Counted from the stretch's first letter, positions 16,069 to 25,537 are shown. The stretch is DNA of 51,352 bases from Candidatus Eremiobacterota bacterium (GCA_031082125.1 JAVHLM010000042.1:1-51352), one strand, 5' to 3'. Notes: generated by a model from the sequence alone, not told the origin. Numbers and translations: made by a program.

Positions 16069-19032
16069 TTGAAAACGAATATTGTGAGTCAAGATTGGTG
16101 GACTTTTGATATCACTATGGACAACTCGCTCTTCAGATCACTCATCGAATCGCTTGACGACGGCCTCGCCCTGATCAGGGACGACAATACCATCATTTAC
16201 TGCAACAGCGCCTTCAGAACATTAAGAGAGACGACATTCCAGCGGGCCGAAAATGCATCCCTCCTCAAGCTTTACCCGCCATCCCAGAAAGAGGGGCTCC
16301 TCTCCCTGCTGAAATCCCTGAGAAAGAAGGAGCCTTCCGAGCACACCACCCTGTTCGTGGAAACCGAGTCCGGCAGGCAGTTCTCCGATACTTACACCGC
16401 CATGACCGACAAGTTCGGCGAGGTCACCGGAATAATCGTCATGACCCGCGAAGTCCTCGCTACGGTGAAGACCGACGGGGGGAAGACCGTGGCTCAGAAA
16501 TACGTGAGCAAGGATGTCACGGAGATAAAAAAAGAAAAAACCATCAAGGAGATCACCAACAGGAGAAAAAGGGAGATAACGGCCCTCCACGGCCTTACCA
16601 TCGCTGCCTCAGAGGGTGAGAACACTGGCGAGATTCTCATGGAGTGCCTCAGGAACATCATGGAGATGTTCTCCCTGGAGGCAGGGGAAGTGCGCTACCT
16701 TGACAAAAAAAAGCAGCACTTCTCTCCCCCCGTTGCCTGCTTCGGCATGTCAGAGAGCTTTGTCAAGAAGTCGAGCGCTGCCGGCGTCGGGAAATGCCTC
16801 TGCGGCTCGGCAATCGCAAGAGAAGAGATTGTGTACTCGCCGGACATAACCCTTGAAGAGCAGCATCCCTGCAAGCACTGCATAGAAGAGGGATTCAAGC
16901 TGTCCGTCGGCGTGCCTCTCTTCTCTCAGGACGAGATCATCGGGATCCTCCACCTTGCCTCCCACAGGACCAAACAACTCGACGAAGACGATCTCTCCCT
17001 GCTCAAGATCGCGGGGAATTTCCTGGGGCTTATCCTGGACAACGAGAAGATGAATGAAAAGGCAGAAATTGCCAGGGAATACCTCAAGGGGATGATTGCC
17101 GCCAACACCGATCCCATCATAATAACAGACCCTGAGGGGAACATAATCGACATCAGCCCTGCACTGGAGAGAATGACGGGCTTCCCAAGGAAAAAGCTTC
17201 TCAAGACCCCGGCGGTGCGCCTCTTCCCCGAATCATTCAGGAGCCTCATCACCGACATGCTCTCCTCTGTGCTCACCGAGAACAAGGTAAGGGAGCTGGA
17301 AACCCACATCATCTCCCAGGAGGGAGATGCAATTCCCGTGGGCATCTCAGCCTCGCTTCTCAGAAAACCGGAGGGCACGCCGCTGGGAATCATCAACGTC
17401 CTGAAGAACCGGGCCGACGAGAAGAGCCTTCAGAAGGAGATCCAGAGGCGGAACAAGGAGTTTTCCCTCTTTTACAGCCTCTCTTTTCTCATGACTGCGA
17501 ACCTCAGCATCCAGGAGTTCACCACCAAGGCGCTCCACGAAGTTTTCAAGCTCATCAGCGTGATTCCCAGGGCGGTGCTCTATGAGTCATCGTCGCCAGA
17601 GGGACCGATTGAGCTTGTTGCCCACGTAAACATGCCCCCCGAGATTACTGGAAGCGAGAAGACCGTCCCCAGAGGAGAGTGCCTCTGCAGCAGCGTGCTT
17701 GAGAGCGGAGAGGTCCTCGTGAGCGATGCCCCTCAAAAGGCCATGGACTACCGTCATCATGGTGAAAAATGGAACATCCTGGTGCCGGTGAAATGCGACG
17801 AGAGGGTCCGGGGGGTTCTGGTGCTTTACGCTGACAGGAAGCCGCCGGCCGGTGCCGGTGACACGCAGCTCCTCGCCATGATAGGAAATGTGCTGGGAGC
17901 CGCCATGGTAAAACACACCCTGCTGAGAGAATCCATATCACATGATGAAAAAGCACTTGAAGGCACTCCCAGCCTCAGGATTTTACAGGCTGCCGTGAAA
18001 GCCTTCACTACCCATGACCATGACGAGGAAGCCCTCCCTTACCTTCTCTGCAGGGAGGCGAGAAGAATCGCCGATTTCCGCACTGCCACAGTAAGCCTCT
18101 TCGAGGAGGAGGCCCTTATCTCTTTTCACCTCTTTGGAAACGACAAGGTCAAAAAGAGCAGAATGGAAGGGATCCCCACGGGGACAAGGCTTGCATGGGT
18201 GATAGACAAGGCTGAGCCCCTTATCTGTGACAACCTGGCTCTCCAGGCAAAACCCTTCAGAGAGGATAACGCCCTTCTTCAAAGAGGGGTGGTCTCCCAT
18301 CTTTCCCTCCCTATTCTTTGGAATGAAGAGCTTTTCGGCGTGCTTACCCTTGAAAAGGCGACACTTACGCCCCTTGGCGGGGAACAGCTCATTGCCCTTG
18401 AGCTCATGATAGAGTATTTCGCCGCCCTCATCCATGAGCCCGTGAGCCCTCAATCCCCCGATGAGGACTCCCAGGCCCTCCGGTCAGAGATGGAGACCCT
18501 TGTGAACCAGCTTGAAGCCTATTCGGGAGAGATCCTCCGCACGAACCTTCATTTTGAAATCGAAAAGCTCCTCCTCTCGGCGGTAATAAAGTGGTTCGCT
18601 CCGGAGATTATCATGTTCCCCCTGGGAACCGGCGAAGGGGGAGAGAGGAAAGGCGTCGTCTATTCACGGAAAAAACCGGACAGGGAGATGGTCACGGCCA
18701 TTCAGATCTTAATCACCATGGAAGATGCCGCCCTTGGAAATATCCTGAACACTCTTACCCTCCATGCCGAGGAGCTCGCCGAGCTCCCACCCGCTCCGCA
18801 GCCTTTCAATGTAGAGAGCTTTCTGCTGGCGACCCCTCTCAAGCTCCAGGGTGACAACGGCCTTTTCTTCGCGATGGCTTCAGGCGCCGCGGGCCACTTC
18901 GAGCTGAAGCTGCCCGTGGCAAGATGCTTTTCCCTCCTCCTCACCATAGCCTCAATGAGAATGAGGGAGATTTCCGTGCTTGAGCGGGCCACGACTTCGC
19001 TCATTGAGATAAAAAAGGCCCTGAGCACTTAG
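16069..19032 (+). CDS. Large PAS/GAF sensor protein without output domain
   Basis: 987 residues, soluble. Domains in order: PAS (about 17-130), GAF (about 175-330), PAS (about 335-455), GAF (about 470-620), GAF (about 645-790) and a degenerate GAF-like domain to the end. The first GAF has a cysteine cluster (GKCLCGSAIAREE, then HPCKHCIEEG) and the second has GECLCSSVLESGE; these could hold metal, an Fe-S cluster or a redox switch. No kinase, cyclase or phosphatase domain is visible. The TTG start at 16069 lies 8 nt after GAGGAG; the next ATG at 16117 has no site. A 9-codon minicistron (16043-16072) with its own GGAG site ends overlapping the TTG, which suggests translational coupling. Confidence 0.8.
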   Translation: MKTNIVSQDWWTFDITMDNSLFRSLIESLDDGLALIRDDNTIIYCNSAFRTLRETTFQRAENASLLKLYPPSQKEGLLSLLKSLRKKEPSEHTTLFVETESGRQFSDTYTAMTDKFGEVTGIIVMTREVLATVKTDGGKTVAQKYVSKDVTEIKKEKTIKEITNRRKREITALHGLTIAASEGENTGEILMECLRNIMEMFSLEAGEVRYLDKKKQHFSPPVACFGMSESFVKKSSAAGVGKCLCGSAIAREEIVYSPDITLEEQHPCKHCIEEGFKLSVGVPLFSQDEIIGILHLASHRTKQLDEDDLSLLKIAGNFLGLILDNEKMNEKAEIAREYLKGMIAANTDPIIITDPEGNIIDISPALERMTGFPRKKLLKTPAVRLFPESFRSLITDMLSSVLTENKVRELETHIISQEGDAIPVGISASLLRKPEGTPLGIINVLKNRADEKSLQKEIQRRNKEFSLFYSLSFLMTANLSIQEFTTKALHEVFKLISVIPRAVLYESSSPEGPIELVAHVNMPPEITGSEKTVPRGECLCSSVLESGEVLVSDAPQKAMDYRHHGEKWNILVPVKCDERVRGVLVLYADRKPPAGAGDTQLLAMIGNVLGAAMVKHTLLRESISHDEKALEGTPSLRILQAAVKAFTTHDHDEEALPYLLCREARRIADFRTATVSLFEEEALISFHLFGNDKVKKSRMEGIPTGTRLAWVIDKAEPLICDNLALQAKPFREDNALLQRGVVSHLSLPILWNEELFGVLTLEKATLTPLGGEQLIALELMIEYFAALIHEPVSPQSPDEDSQALRSEMETLVNQLEAYSGEILRTNLHFEIEKLLLSAVIKWFAPEIIMFPLGTGEGGERKGVVYSRKKPDREMVTAIQILITMEDAALGNILNTLTLHAEELAELPPAPQPFNVESFLLATPLKLQGDNGLFFAMASGAAGHFELKLPVARCFSLLLTIASMRMREISVLERATTSLIEIKKALST

Positions 19033-19037
19033 GGGGA

Positions 19038-19958
19038 CTATTTCATCGCTTTTTCCATCTGTTCCACGTTACGCTTCATGAGAGGCACGTAGTCCAGATT
19101 TTCCCTGGTGCCTATGGGATCAAGCAGCAGCACTGCCACGCCGCACTCTTTCCCAATGACCTCTGCTGCCTTGGGGGAGAACTGGGGCTCGGCGAAAATG
19201 GCCGAAGCCTTGATGCGCTTCACTTCCTCCACGATATCCCTCACCTCCCGGGGGCTGGGCTCCCGTCCCGGTGACAGCTCGATGGCGGCGGCCTGGTCGA
19301 GGCCGTAGTCGCGGGCAAAATAGATCCATGCGGCATGGTGGGATATGAATCTCTTCCTGGAAAACTTCCCGGTCTTCTCCCTTATCTCCCCGTCAAGCTC
19401 CTCGAGGGTCCCGAGATACCTTCCGCTCCTCTCCCGGTAAAAGGCTTCGCCTTCGGGATCGACGGCAATAAGGGCATCACGTATTGCTTTCACATGGCAG
19501 CACGCGTTCCTCGGGCTGAGCCAGATATGGGGATTGCCTGTCTCGCCGTGGCCGTGGTGATCGTCGTGGGATTCATTGTCTATCACCTCTATGGTCCTGG
19601 AGAGCTCGATGACCCTCAGGGCCTTGTTTCCCGATGCCTCGACAAACTTATCCTTCCAGAACTCAAGCCCCAGGCCCACCACTACAAGAAGCCTTGCCTC
19701 AGCGAGGGTCCGCAGCTGCGACGGCTTAGGCTCAAAAGTATGGGGGCTTGACCCGGGGGGGATAAGGAGCTCCACTTCCACCCTGTCGCCACCCACCTGC
19801 CTGACAAAATCCGCCAGGGGCACAATGCTGACGGCCACTTTTATCTTCGAGGAGGGCGTTTTCAGAACATTGCCGGATGAAGGCGCCTTCGTGGCAGCGC
19901 AGGAACAGCACAGAAGCGCCGCAGCAAGCAAAAACAGCACCACACGATAATATTTCAT
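19038..19958 (-). CDS. ZnuA/TroA-type metal ABC transporter substrate-binding lipoprotein
   Basis: 306 residues. The lipoprotein signal ends in LLAAALLCCSC, so the mature protein should be lipid-anchored. Family features are KVAVSIVPLADFVRQVGGD, the metal-site histidine in GSSPHTFEPKPSQ, a His-rich loop (HDDHHGHG) before NPHIWLSP, a further His in FISHHAAW and a final Asp in LLLDPIG. Cluster 9 binding proteins with a His-rich loop usually carry zinc; manganese is possible. No permease or ATPase gene is next to it, so it is an orphan or its transporter is elsewhere. The start is ATG at 19958 behind GGGGGATT. It is convergent with the PAS/GAF gene and ends 5 bp from it. Confidence 0.9.
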   Translation of the reverse strand: MKYYRVVLFLLAAALLCCSCAATKAPSSGNVLKTPSSKIKVAVSIVPLADFVRQVGGDRVEVELLIPPGSSPHTFEPKPSQLRTLAEARLLVVVGLGLEFWKDKFVEASGNKALRVIELSRTIEVIDNESHDDHHGHGETGNPHIWLSPRNACCHVKAIRDALIAVDPEGEAFYRERSGRYLGTLEELDGEIREKTGKFSRKRFISHHAAWIYFARDYGLDQAAAIELSPGREPSPREVRDIVEEVKRIKASAIFAEPQFSPKAAEVIGKECGVAVLLLDPIGTRENLDYVPLMKRNVEQMEKAMK

Positions 19959-20138
19959 AGAATCCCCCGCCGGTATCTCACGATTCATCTGCCCCACAGA
20001 CCATTTGATCACGGCCTGGGCCTGGGGACATTCTTCTCTTCGGCCTCTCTGCACACCACAGAAGTTACCACGGCATGGAGGCGAACTCCTGCGTCGCCCG
20101 GTGAGAGGATTTCACTCCACGCTTCACGAAGAAATGGA

Positions 20139-20194
20139 GCGGCCCCATGAGGGTAAACCCCTGGGGCCGCCCACCTAAAAATCATGACGAGGTG
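20139..20194 (+). promoter_or_regulatory. Hairpin and possible Shine-Dalgarno-masking stem before transketolase
   Basis: GCGGCCCCA (20139-20147) pairs perfectly with TGGGGCCGC (20162-20170), with an inner GGG/CCC stem and a TAAA loop. Directly after it, CACCT (20172-20176) is complementary to AGGTG (20190-20194), which is the ribosome-binding site of the transketolase ATG at 20199. Melting or protein binding could switch translation. This is inferred from complementarity only. Confidence 0.35.
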
Positions 20195-20198
20195 CTTT

Positions 20199-22229
20199 AT
20201 GGATTTTGAACGTACCCAACAGCTTGCCCACACCGTGAGACTCCTTGCCGCCGATGGCGTGCAGAAGGCGAATTCAGGCCATCCCGGCATGCCCATGGGC
20301 ACTGCCGACATGGCGGCAGTGCTCTGGCAGGGTTTTCTTCACTTTGACCCCGACGATCCCCTCTGGCTCAACAGGGACCGCTTTGTGCTCTCAGCGGGCC
20401 ATGGCTCGATGCTTCTTTACTCCCTCCTCCATCTCTTCGGCTTTGCTGTCACCCTCGACGACCTGAAAAGCTTCAGGCAGTGGCACTCGAGGACGCCGGG
20501 CCACCCTGAGAAGGGGTGCCTCCCCGGCGTTGAATGCACCACGGGCCCCCTGGGGCAGGGCTTCGGCATGGGCGTGGGAATGGCCCTTGCAGCCAAGGTG
20601 ATGGCCAACCGATTCAACACCGGGGATTTCTCCCTTATCAACCACAGGATCTACGGCATCGTGAGCGACGGCGACCTCATGGAGGGCATCTCCGCCGAGG
20701 CGGCATCCCTTGCGGGGCACCTGAAGCTTGACAACCTCCTCTATCTCTATGACTCAAACAGGATCTCCATAGAGGGCTCGACGGACCTGGCCTTCACGGA
20801 GGACGTGGGAAAGCGCTTCGAGGCTTATGGATGGAAGGTCTTCCATGCCGACGGCCATAACCTCCGGGAGCTTTTTGAGGTGACAGGAAAAGCCCTGGAG
20901 GACAGGACGGCGCCGAAACTCATTGTCTGCAGGACCCACATAGCCCGCTGGAGTCCTGCCATGGAGGACAAGGCTGAATCCCACGGCTCTCCCCTGGGGG
21001 CCGAAGAGATCAAGGCCACGAAAAAAGTGCTCGGATGGCCCCAGGACAAAGACTTTTACATCCCCGACGAAGTTGCCGCTTTCTGCAGGAAAAGGGTTGA
21101 TGAGCTCAAAGCCCTCCACTGCGCATGGAAAACACAGTATGCCGCCTGGCGCAAGGAGCACCCCGACCTGGCGGAAAAGCTCGACGGCGCGCTGAAGAAG
21201 GAGCTCCCCGGAGAGCTTGAAAAAACGCTCATTGAGAACCTCCCCGACAAGGACGAGGCCACGAGGGTCTCCTCAGGTGCCGTGATCCAGAAGATCGGCA
21301 AGCTCATCCCCTTTGTCATGGGAGGCGCTGCGGACCTGGAGCCTTCGGTGAAATGCCATATCAAGGGGGCCGGCTCTCTCAAGCCCGGTGACTTTTCCGG
21401 GAGGAACATCCACTTCGGGATCAGGGAGCACGGAATGGGAGCCATCCTGAACGGGATGGCCCTCTATGGGGGGATAATCCCCTACGGCTCAACGTTCCTC
21501 GTTTTCAGCGATTACATGAAGCCCTCCGTGCGGCTTGCTGCGATGATGGAAGCCCAGGTGGTCTTCATATTCTCCCATGACAGCGTCTTCCTTGGAGAGG
21601 ACGGGCCGACACATCAGCCCGTGGAACACCTGGGAGCCCTCAGGATCATCCCCAACCTCAGAGTGATAAGGCCTGCCGATGCCATGGAAACGGCAATGGC
21701 TTGGTTCAGTGCCCTCAAAAGGAAAGAGGGACCCACGGCACTTGTCGTTTCGAGGCAGAATGTACCCCAGCTGAAGCGTGCCGCCCGATTTGACGCGTCG
21801 CTCATCACCAGGGGAGGCTACATCCTGGAGGACTCGAAAAAGCCCTCCCCCGATGTCATCCTGCTTGCTTCAGGCTCAGAGGTCCACCTTGCCCAGAGGG
21901 CTCACGAGCTCCTCAAGGCCCAGGAAATTGACGCCCGCATAGTCTCCATGCCTTCCATCGAGGTGTTCCTCGACCAGGAGCCCTCCTATAGGCACAGTGT
22001 CATTCCCAGGAATTTCGCCAGAGTGGTGGCCATAGAGGCAAGCCTCACAAGGGACTGGGACAGGTTCACCGCGCCTTCGGGGCTCACCATCGGGCTTACC
22101 CGCTTTGGTGACTCGGCCCCGGCCAAGACCATCGCGCAGCATTATGGATTCACCCCTGAAAAGGTAGCCGAGCGCGTTGCAGTGTGGCTGAAGGAAAAAG
22201 AGGAAGTGAAGGCCTTCCCTGCCCTCTGA
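20199..22229 (+). CDS. tkt: Transketolase
   Basis: 676 residues, normal transketolase length. It moves two-carbon ketol units between sugar phosphates in the pentose phosphate pathway, using thiamine diphosphate and a divalent metal. Visible are the N-terminal ANSGHPGMPMGTADMAAVLW, the TPP motif GDGDLMEGISAEAA through LYDSNRISIEG, the pyrimidine-domain stretch HFGIREHGMGAILNGMAL, and DGPTHQPVEHLGALR. The start is ATG at 20199, just after GAGGTG; an ATG at 20184 in frame lacks a site. It is divergent from the ZnuA-like gene and convergent with the response-regulator gene that ends 4 bp away. It appears monocistronic. Confidence 0.95.
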   Translation: MDFERTQQLAHTVRLLAADGVQKANSGHPGMPMGTADMAAVLWQGFLHFDPDDPLWLNRDRFVLSAGHGSMLLYSLLHLFGFAVTLDDLKSFRQWHSRTPGHPEKGCLPGVECTTGPLGQGFGMGVGMALAAKVMANRFNTGDFSLINHRIYGIVSDGDLMEGISAEAASLAGHLKLDNLLYLYDSNRISIEGSTDLAFTEDVGKRFEAYGWKVFHADGHNLRELFEVTGKALEDRTAPKLIVCRTHIARWSPAMEDKAESHGSPLGAEEIKATKKVLGWPQDKDFYIPDEVAAFCRKRVDELKALHCAWKTQYAAWRKEHPDLAEKLDGALKKELPGELEKTLIENLPDKDEATRVSSGAVIQKIGKLIPFVMGGAADLEPSVKCHIKGAGSLKPGDFSGRNIHFGIREHGMGAILNGMALYGGIIPYGSTFLVFSDYMKPSVRLAAMMEAQVVFIFSHDSVFLGEDGPTHQPVEHLGALRIIPNLRVIRPADAMETAMAWFSALKRKEGPTALVVSRQNVPQLKRAARFDASLITRGGYILEDSKKPSPDVILLASGSEVHLAQRAHELLKAQEIDARIVSMPSIEVFLDQEPSYRHSVIPRNFARVVAIEASLTRDWDRFTAPSGLTIGLTRFGDSAPAKTIAQHYGFTPEKVAERVAVWLKEKEEVKAFPAL

Positions 22230-22233
22230 TGCG

Positions 22234-24009
22234 CTATTTGATATATTTCTTTATGGTGCGGACCAGCATGTCGGGGTCAAAGGGCTTCTGCACGAAATCA
22301 ACAGCGCCGAGCTTCTGCTGCCGGTCAAGAATCCTGCTGTCGTCAAGGGAGGTAAGTAAAATCACGGGGACATTTTTCACGTCATCCTGAGATTTTATTA
22401 TCTCAAGGGCTTTGATGCCGTCCATGATGGGCATCATGACATCCAGGAGTATGAGATCGGGCCTCTCCAGGTTAATAAAGGCCAGGAGCTCCGCGCCGTT
22501 GGGGAAGGTCTTGACTCGGAAACCCTCTTTTTCCAGGTAGAGCTGGAGCATGTTGGAGATCAGGTGGTCATCCTCAGCGACAAAGACCAGCCCCTCGCCG
22601 AACCGGCACACCTCGGAAGATTCTTCGCATCCCTCATCACGGGCACGCTGCATGATCTTCACAAGATCGCGGTATATGATGAACTGATTTCTGCCGCTCT
22701 CCTTGGCATAGTAGAGCGCCTTGTCAGACCGCGCCACCAGGGTCTTCTCATCCTCCCCGTCATCGGGGCATGTGGTTACACCGGCGCTGAAGGTGATTTT
22801 AAGGGGCTCCTCCCCGTGGGGTACCGCGATGGTCCAGCTCTGCATCCTGTCATAGATGCGCCGCATGACCAGGTGGGCGTCCTTCAGGTCTGTCTCCGGC
22901 AGGATCAGGCCGAACTCCTCGCCGCCATAACGGGCCACCACATCGACATTGCGAAGCTGCGACTTGAGAAAGTCGGCAGTCTGCCTCAGGACAAGGTCCC
23001 CCACGATATGGCCGTGAGAGTCATTCACGTTCTTGAAAAAATCAAGGTCAATGATGACAAGTGAGAATTTTCTCTTGTAACGCTTCCATCGCGTGATCTC
23101 CTCGATGAGCCTCTCATAGAAATAACGGTGGTTGTAGGCACCGGTGAGGCCGTCCTTCACGGCGAGCTCCTTGAGGATCTTTGTCCTCGCCATGAGGGCC
23201 CCCACGCGGGCCACGAGCTCCTCGGGATAAAAGGGCTTGGTGATGTAGTCGTCGCCGCCGATGGAGAGACCTTCAATCCTGTCCTCGAGAGTGTCCTTGG
23301 AGGTGAGAAAGATGATGGGAAGAATATTGCCGCCGGGCCGCTGCCGTATTATCTTGAGGACATCCATGCCGTCGATGTCGGGAAGCACGATGTCCAGAAT
23401 CACCATGTCGGGTGAAAACTTGAAGACCTCCTCAAGGGCCGTCTTTCCATCAGTGGCCACCTTGATGGTATAGCCCGCTCTGGTAAGGTACTGCTCCACG
23501 AGCTCACCGATGGTCTCATCGTCATCGACGATGAGGATCCGCGAAGGCCGGGTCACTTTCTTATCATCGTGCTCTGCCAGAGCAAAGGACTGCCACTGGG
23601 GTCCCGCCCCGCCGCTCTGCTGAAGCAGGTGCTCCCCTTCTTCAGCAGGATAGCGATCCTCAACGGCCTGCACCAGCAGCTCCTCCATCTCAGCGGTGTG
23701 GGCCCTGAGGGATGAGAGAAGGTCTCCTCCCACTTCCATATCGCCATGATCCTCGGAAGGCAGAGAGTTTTCAGCCTTCTTTGATATGACGCCTATCTGG
23801 GGAAACCCGTAAACGCCGCTGGAGCCTGCTATCTTGTGGTAATTGAAACGGAGCTCCTCGATAAGCGACCTTTCGCTCCTGCCCTCTTCAAGCATCACGA
23901 GCGCGCTTTTTATCGCCTCAATCCGCTTTTTCGTCGTAGGGAAAAAGGAGCGGGAGGTCAGCTCCCTCTGATCCTTTTTCACTTCTTCCTTCGAGGCTTT
24001 TTTCTTCAC
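22234..24009 (-). CDS. HPt - receiver - GGDEF diguanylate cyclase - receiver
   Basis: 591 residues, soluble. The N-terminal Hpt-like domain (about 20-125) has its histidine in FNYHKIAGSSGVYGF (His58). REC1 (about 155-275) has its phospho-Asp at 206 (VILDIVLP). The GGDEF domain (about 280-450) keeps the active signature GGEEF (362-366) and an inhibitory RxxD site (RNVD, 353-356), so it should make cyclic di-GMP with product inhibition. REC2 (about 472-590) has its Asp at 523 (LLLDVMMP). Two receivers and an Hpt in one chain imply a phosphorelay controlling the cyclase. The start is GTG at 24009 behind AGGAAG. It is co-directional with the FecR-like and GAF-GGDEF genes upstream. Confidence 0.9.
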   Translation of the reverse strand: MKKKASKEEVKKDQRELTSRSFFPTTKKRIEAIKSALVMLEEGRSERSLIEELRFNYHKIAGSSGVYGFPQIGVISKKAENSLPSEDHGDMEVGGDLLSSLRAHTAEMEELLVQAVEDRYPAEEGEHLLQQSGGAGPQWQSFALAEHDDKKVTRPSRILIVDDDETIGELVEQYLTRAGYTIKVATDGKTALEEVFKFSPDMVILDIVLPDIDGMDVLKIIRQRPGGNILPIIFLTSKDTLEDRIEGLSIGGDDYITKPFYPEELVARVGALMARTKILKELAVKDGLTGAYNHRYFYERLIEEITRWKRYKRKFSLVIIDLDFFKNVNDSHGHIVGDLVLRQTADFLKSQLRNVDVVARYGGEEFGLILPETDLKDAHLVMRRIYDRMQSWTIAVPHGEEPLKITFSAGVTTCPDDGEDEKTLVARSDKALYYAKESGRNQFIIYRDLVKIMQRARDEGCEESSEVCRFGEGLVFVAEDDHLISNMLQLYLEKEGFRVKTFPNGAELLAFINLERPDLILLDVMMPIMDGIKALEIIKSQDDVKNVPVILLTSLDDSRILDRQQKLGAVDFVQKPFDPDMLVRTIKKYIK

Positions 24010-24138
24010 CGCAGCTCTTCCTGGTGTCTTGTATGGGATACAATCACTGCACTATACACAGGTATATATTCATTATATGTTGCGGTAATCCTTCAGCTGA
24101 ACCCTTCGGGGAGAGCAGGAAGCTTGAGAGCAAAGGCG

Positions 24139-25443
24139 CTATTCCATGGTTTCAAGCGAGGGAGGAGGCGGCGGGCCCGAGTCGTCCTTGTCCACAAAGG
24201 GGAACCATTGTTTGACCGATGACTTGTCCGAACCGCCTGAATGCGATGAGCCCTTGGACACCGGGGTAGATGCCGATGACGAAGCCGATCCGCCATCCGC
24301 TTTCCCCCACACGGGGGTGAAGGATGACCCCGAGTAGCTCTCGGAAGCAAGAAGACTTGATATTCCGCCGGGGCCGAGAGAAGGGGGAGGGGGCGGAGCG
24401 CTCTCCTCACCATCTTCACCCTGTTTCCCTGAGGCTCCTTTCGCGCCGGGCGCCTGAGGGAAGAGAAGATAGGAATACTGCTTCATCTCCGAGAGGGCCG
24501 GGCTATACTTGGGATAGGGGTCATGCCCCCCCCTGGTCTTCTCCTTCACCCAGCGCTCAAAGGAATACCGGTCATTGACGGCCACCTGTTTCCCCTGGCC
24601 TTTTGAATGCGTATTTTTTTCACCACCGGAGCTGTTCACCGCCACCGTCGCTGCGGGAGCCTCGTGCGAATTGTACCGGGTCACGCCGTCAGGGGGAGTG
24701 ATATAGCTCAGGGCAAAATTCCAGTTCTGCCAGCTGTCGCTCTTGCGGAACTCCACCATGGCAATGGAGGTGAATTTCCTGTTCTTGATGATGTAGCGCT
24801 GGCCGGGGAAAACCCTCGCCTTGAAGCCCGGATATTTGGAGAGGGCCACATAGACGTTTCCCCTGTAGTTGCCTACTTTGGTGGTGCCGTCAGCAGTGAG
24901 CAGCACTTCCATCGAAGAGCGGCCGGGATATATCAGCGCCTCGTTTGTCTTGATCCTCATGTGAGCAAATTCCGATTTATCGACCCACAGCCTCCCCCTG
25001 GTAAGAAATATTTCAATCTCCAGGGGGAGGAGCACCGGTGTCTTTCCTTTGAAGTATTCAATGACTCTGGTGAGGCTGTCAGTCCTTTTCCTGACCCTTC
25101 TGAATTCAATGGAGGTCTCAGGGGCGAGGCGGAGAGATATGGCGTCCTTGAAGAGAATTACGGTTCTCTGGGCGCCTGTAGTGCTGATGATATCCCCCTC
25201 CTTAATATTGTGAATCCCCCAGTCAATGATAAGCTTGTTCTGCACCTTTTTCCAGTCCTGCCATTCCGTGCGGACCATCTTCACTCCCCCGCCGAAGCAG
25301 AGGATCTTTCCCTGGACGGCGATGCCTGTAGTAACGGCGCTCACGAGCCACATCAAAAGGAACACCAGAAGCACGGCTCCCAGGATAAGCTGCCGCTTTC
25401 TCGGGGGATAATTCAAGAGATTGACGCCAGGGTGTTTTTTCAT
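24139..25443 (-). CDS. Membrane-anchored FecR-like domain protein with Pro/Ser-rich tail
   Basis: 434 residues: a short cytoplasmic start, one membrane helix (about 20-42, LILGAVLLVFLLMWLVSAVT) and a FecR-like beta domain (about 75-225). The FecR-like features are GDIISTTGAQRTVILFKDAI, RLAPETSIEF, a mid-domain RLWVDKSEFAHMRIKTNEAL, and NYRGNVYVALS. The rest is low complexity with two PPPPPSL blocks. FecR domains typically sense periplasmic signals or act as anti-sigma factors, but no sigma factor is adjacent here. The start is ATG at 25443, 8 nt after AAGGA, downstream of a clear promoter. It is followed at 129 bp by the HPt-REC-GGDEF-REC gene. Confidence 0.75.
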   Translation of the reverse strand: MKKHPGVNLLNYPPRKRQLILGAVLLVFLLMWLVSAVTTGIAVQGKILCFGGGVKMVRTEWQDWKKVQNKLIIDWGIHNIKEGDIISTTGAQRTVILFKDAISLRLAPETSIEFRRVRKRTDSLTRVIEYFKGKTPVLLPLEIEIFLTRGRLWVDKSEFAHMRIKTNEALIYPGRSSMEVLLTADGTTKVGNYRGNVYVALSKYPGFKARVFPGQRYIIKNRKFTSIAMVEFRKSDSWQNWNFALSYITPPDGVTRYNSHEAPAATVAVNSSGGEKNTHSKGQGKQVAVNDRYSFERWVKEKTRGGHDPYPKYSPALSEMKQYSYLLFPQAPGAKGASGKQGEDGEESAPPPPPSLGPGGISSLLASESYSGSSFTPVWGKADGGSASSSASTPVSKGSSHSGGSDKSSVKQWFPFVDKDDSGPPPPPSLETME

Positions 25444-25475
25444 CAGTAATCCTTGAGAGGCATCGCTCCATATCA

Positions 25476-25504
25476 ATCTTACCAGAAATCGCCATGGCGG
25501 TCAA
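25476..25504 (-). promoter_or_regulatory. Sigma70-type promoter of the FecR-like gene
   Basis: On the minus strand TTGACC (25504-25499), a 17-nt spacer and TAAGAT (25481-25476) lie about 32 nt before the ATG at 25443. It may also serve the diguanylate cyclase gene downstream. Confidence 0.6.
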
Positions 25505-25537
25505 TTAACTCTTCCCCGGGATGCTCCGCCACTCACG

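Noticed and set aside
24040-24090. TATAAT-rich stretch before the diguanylate cyclase gene
   Set aside because: Two -10-like boxes are present but no acceptable -35 box at the right distance.
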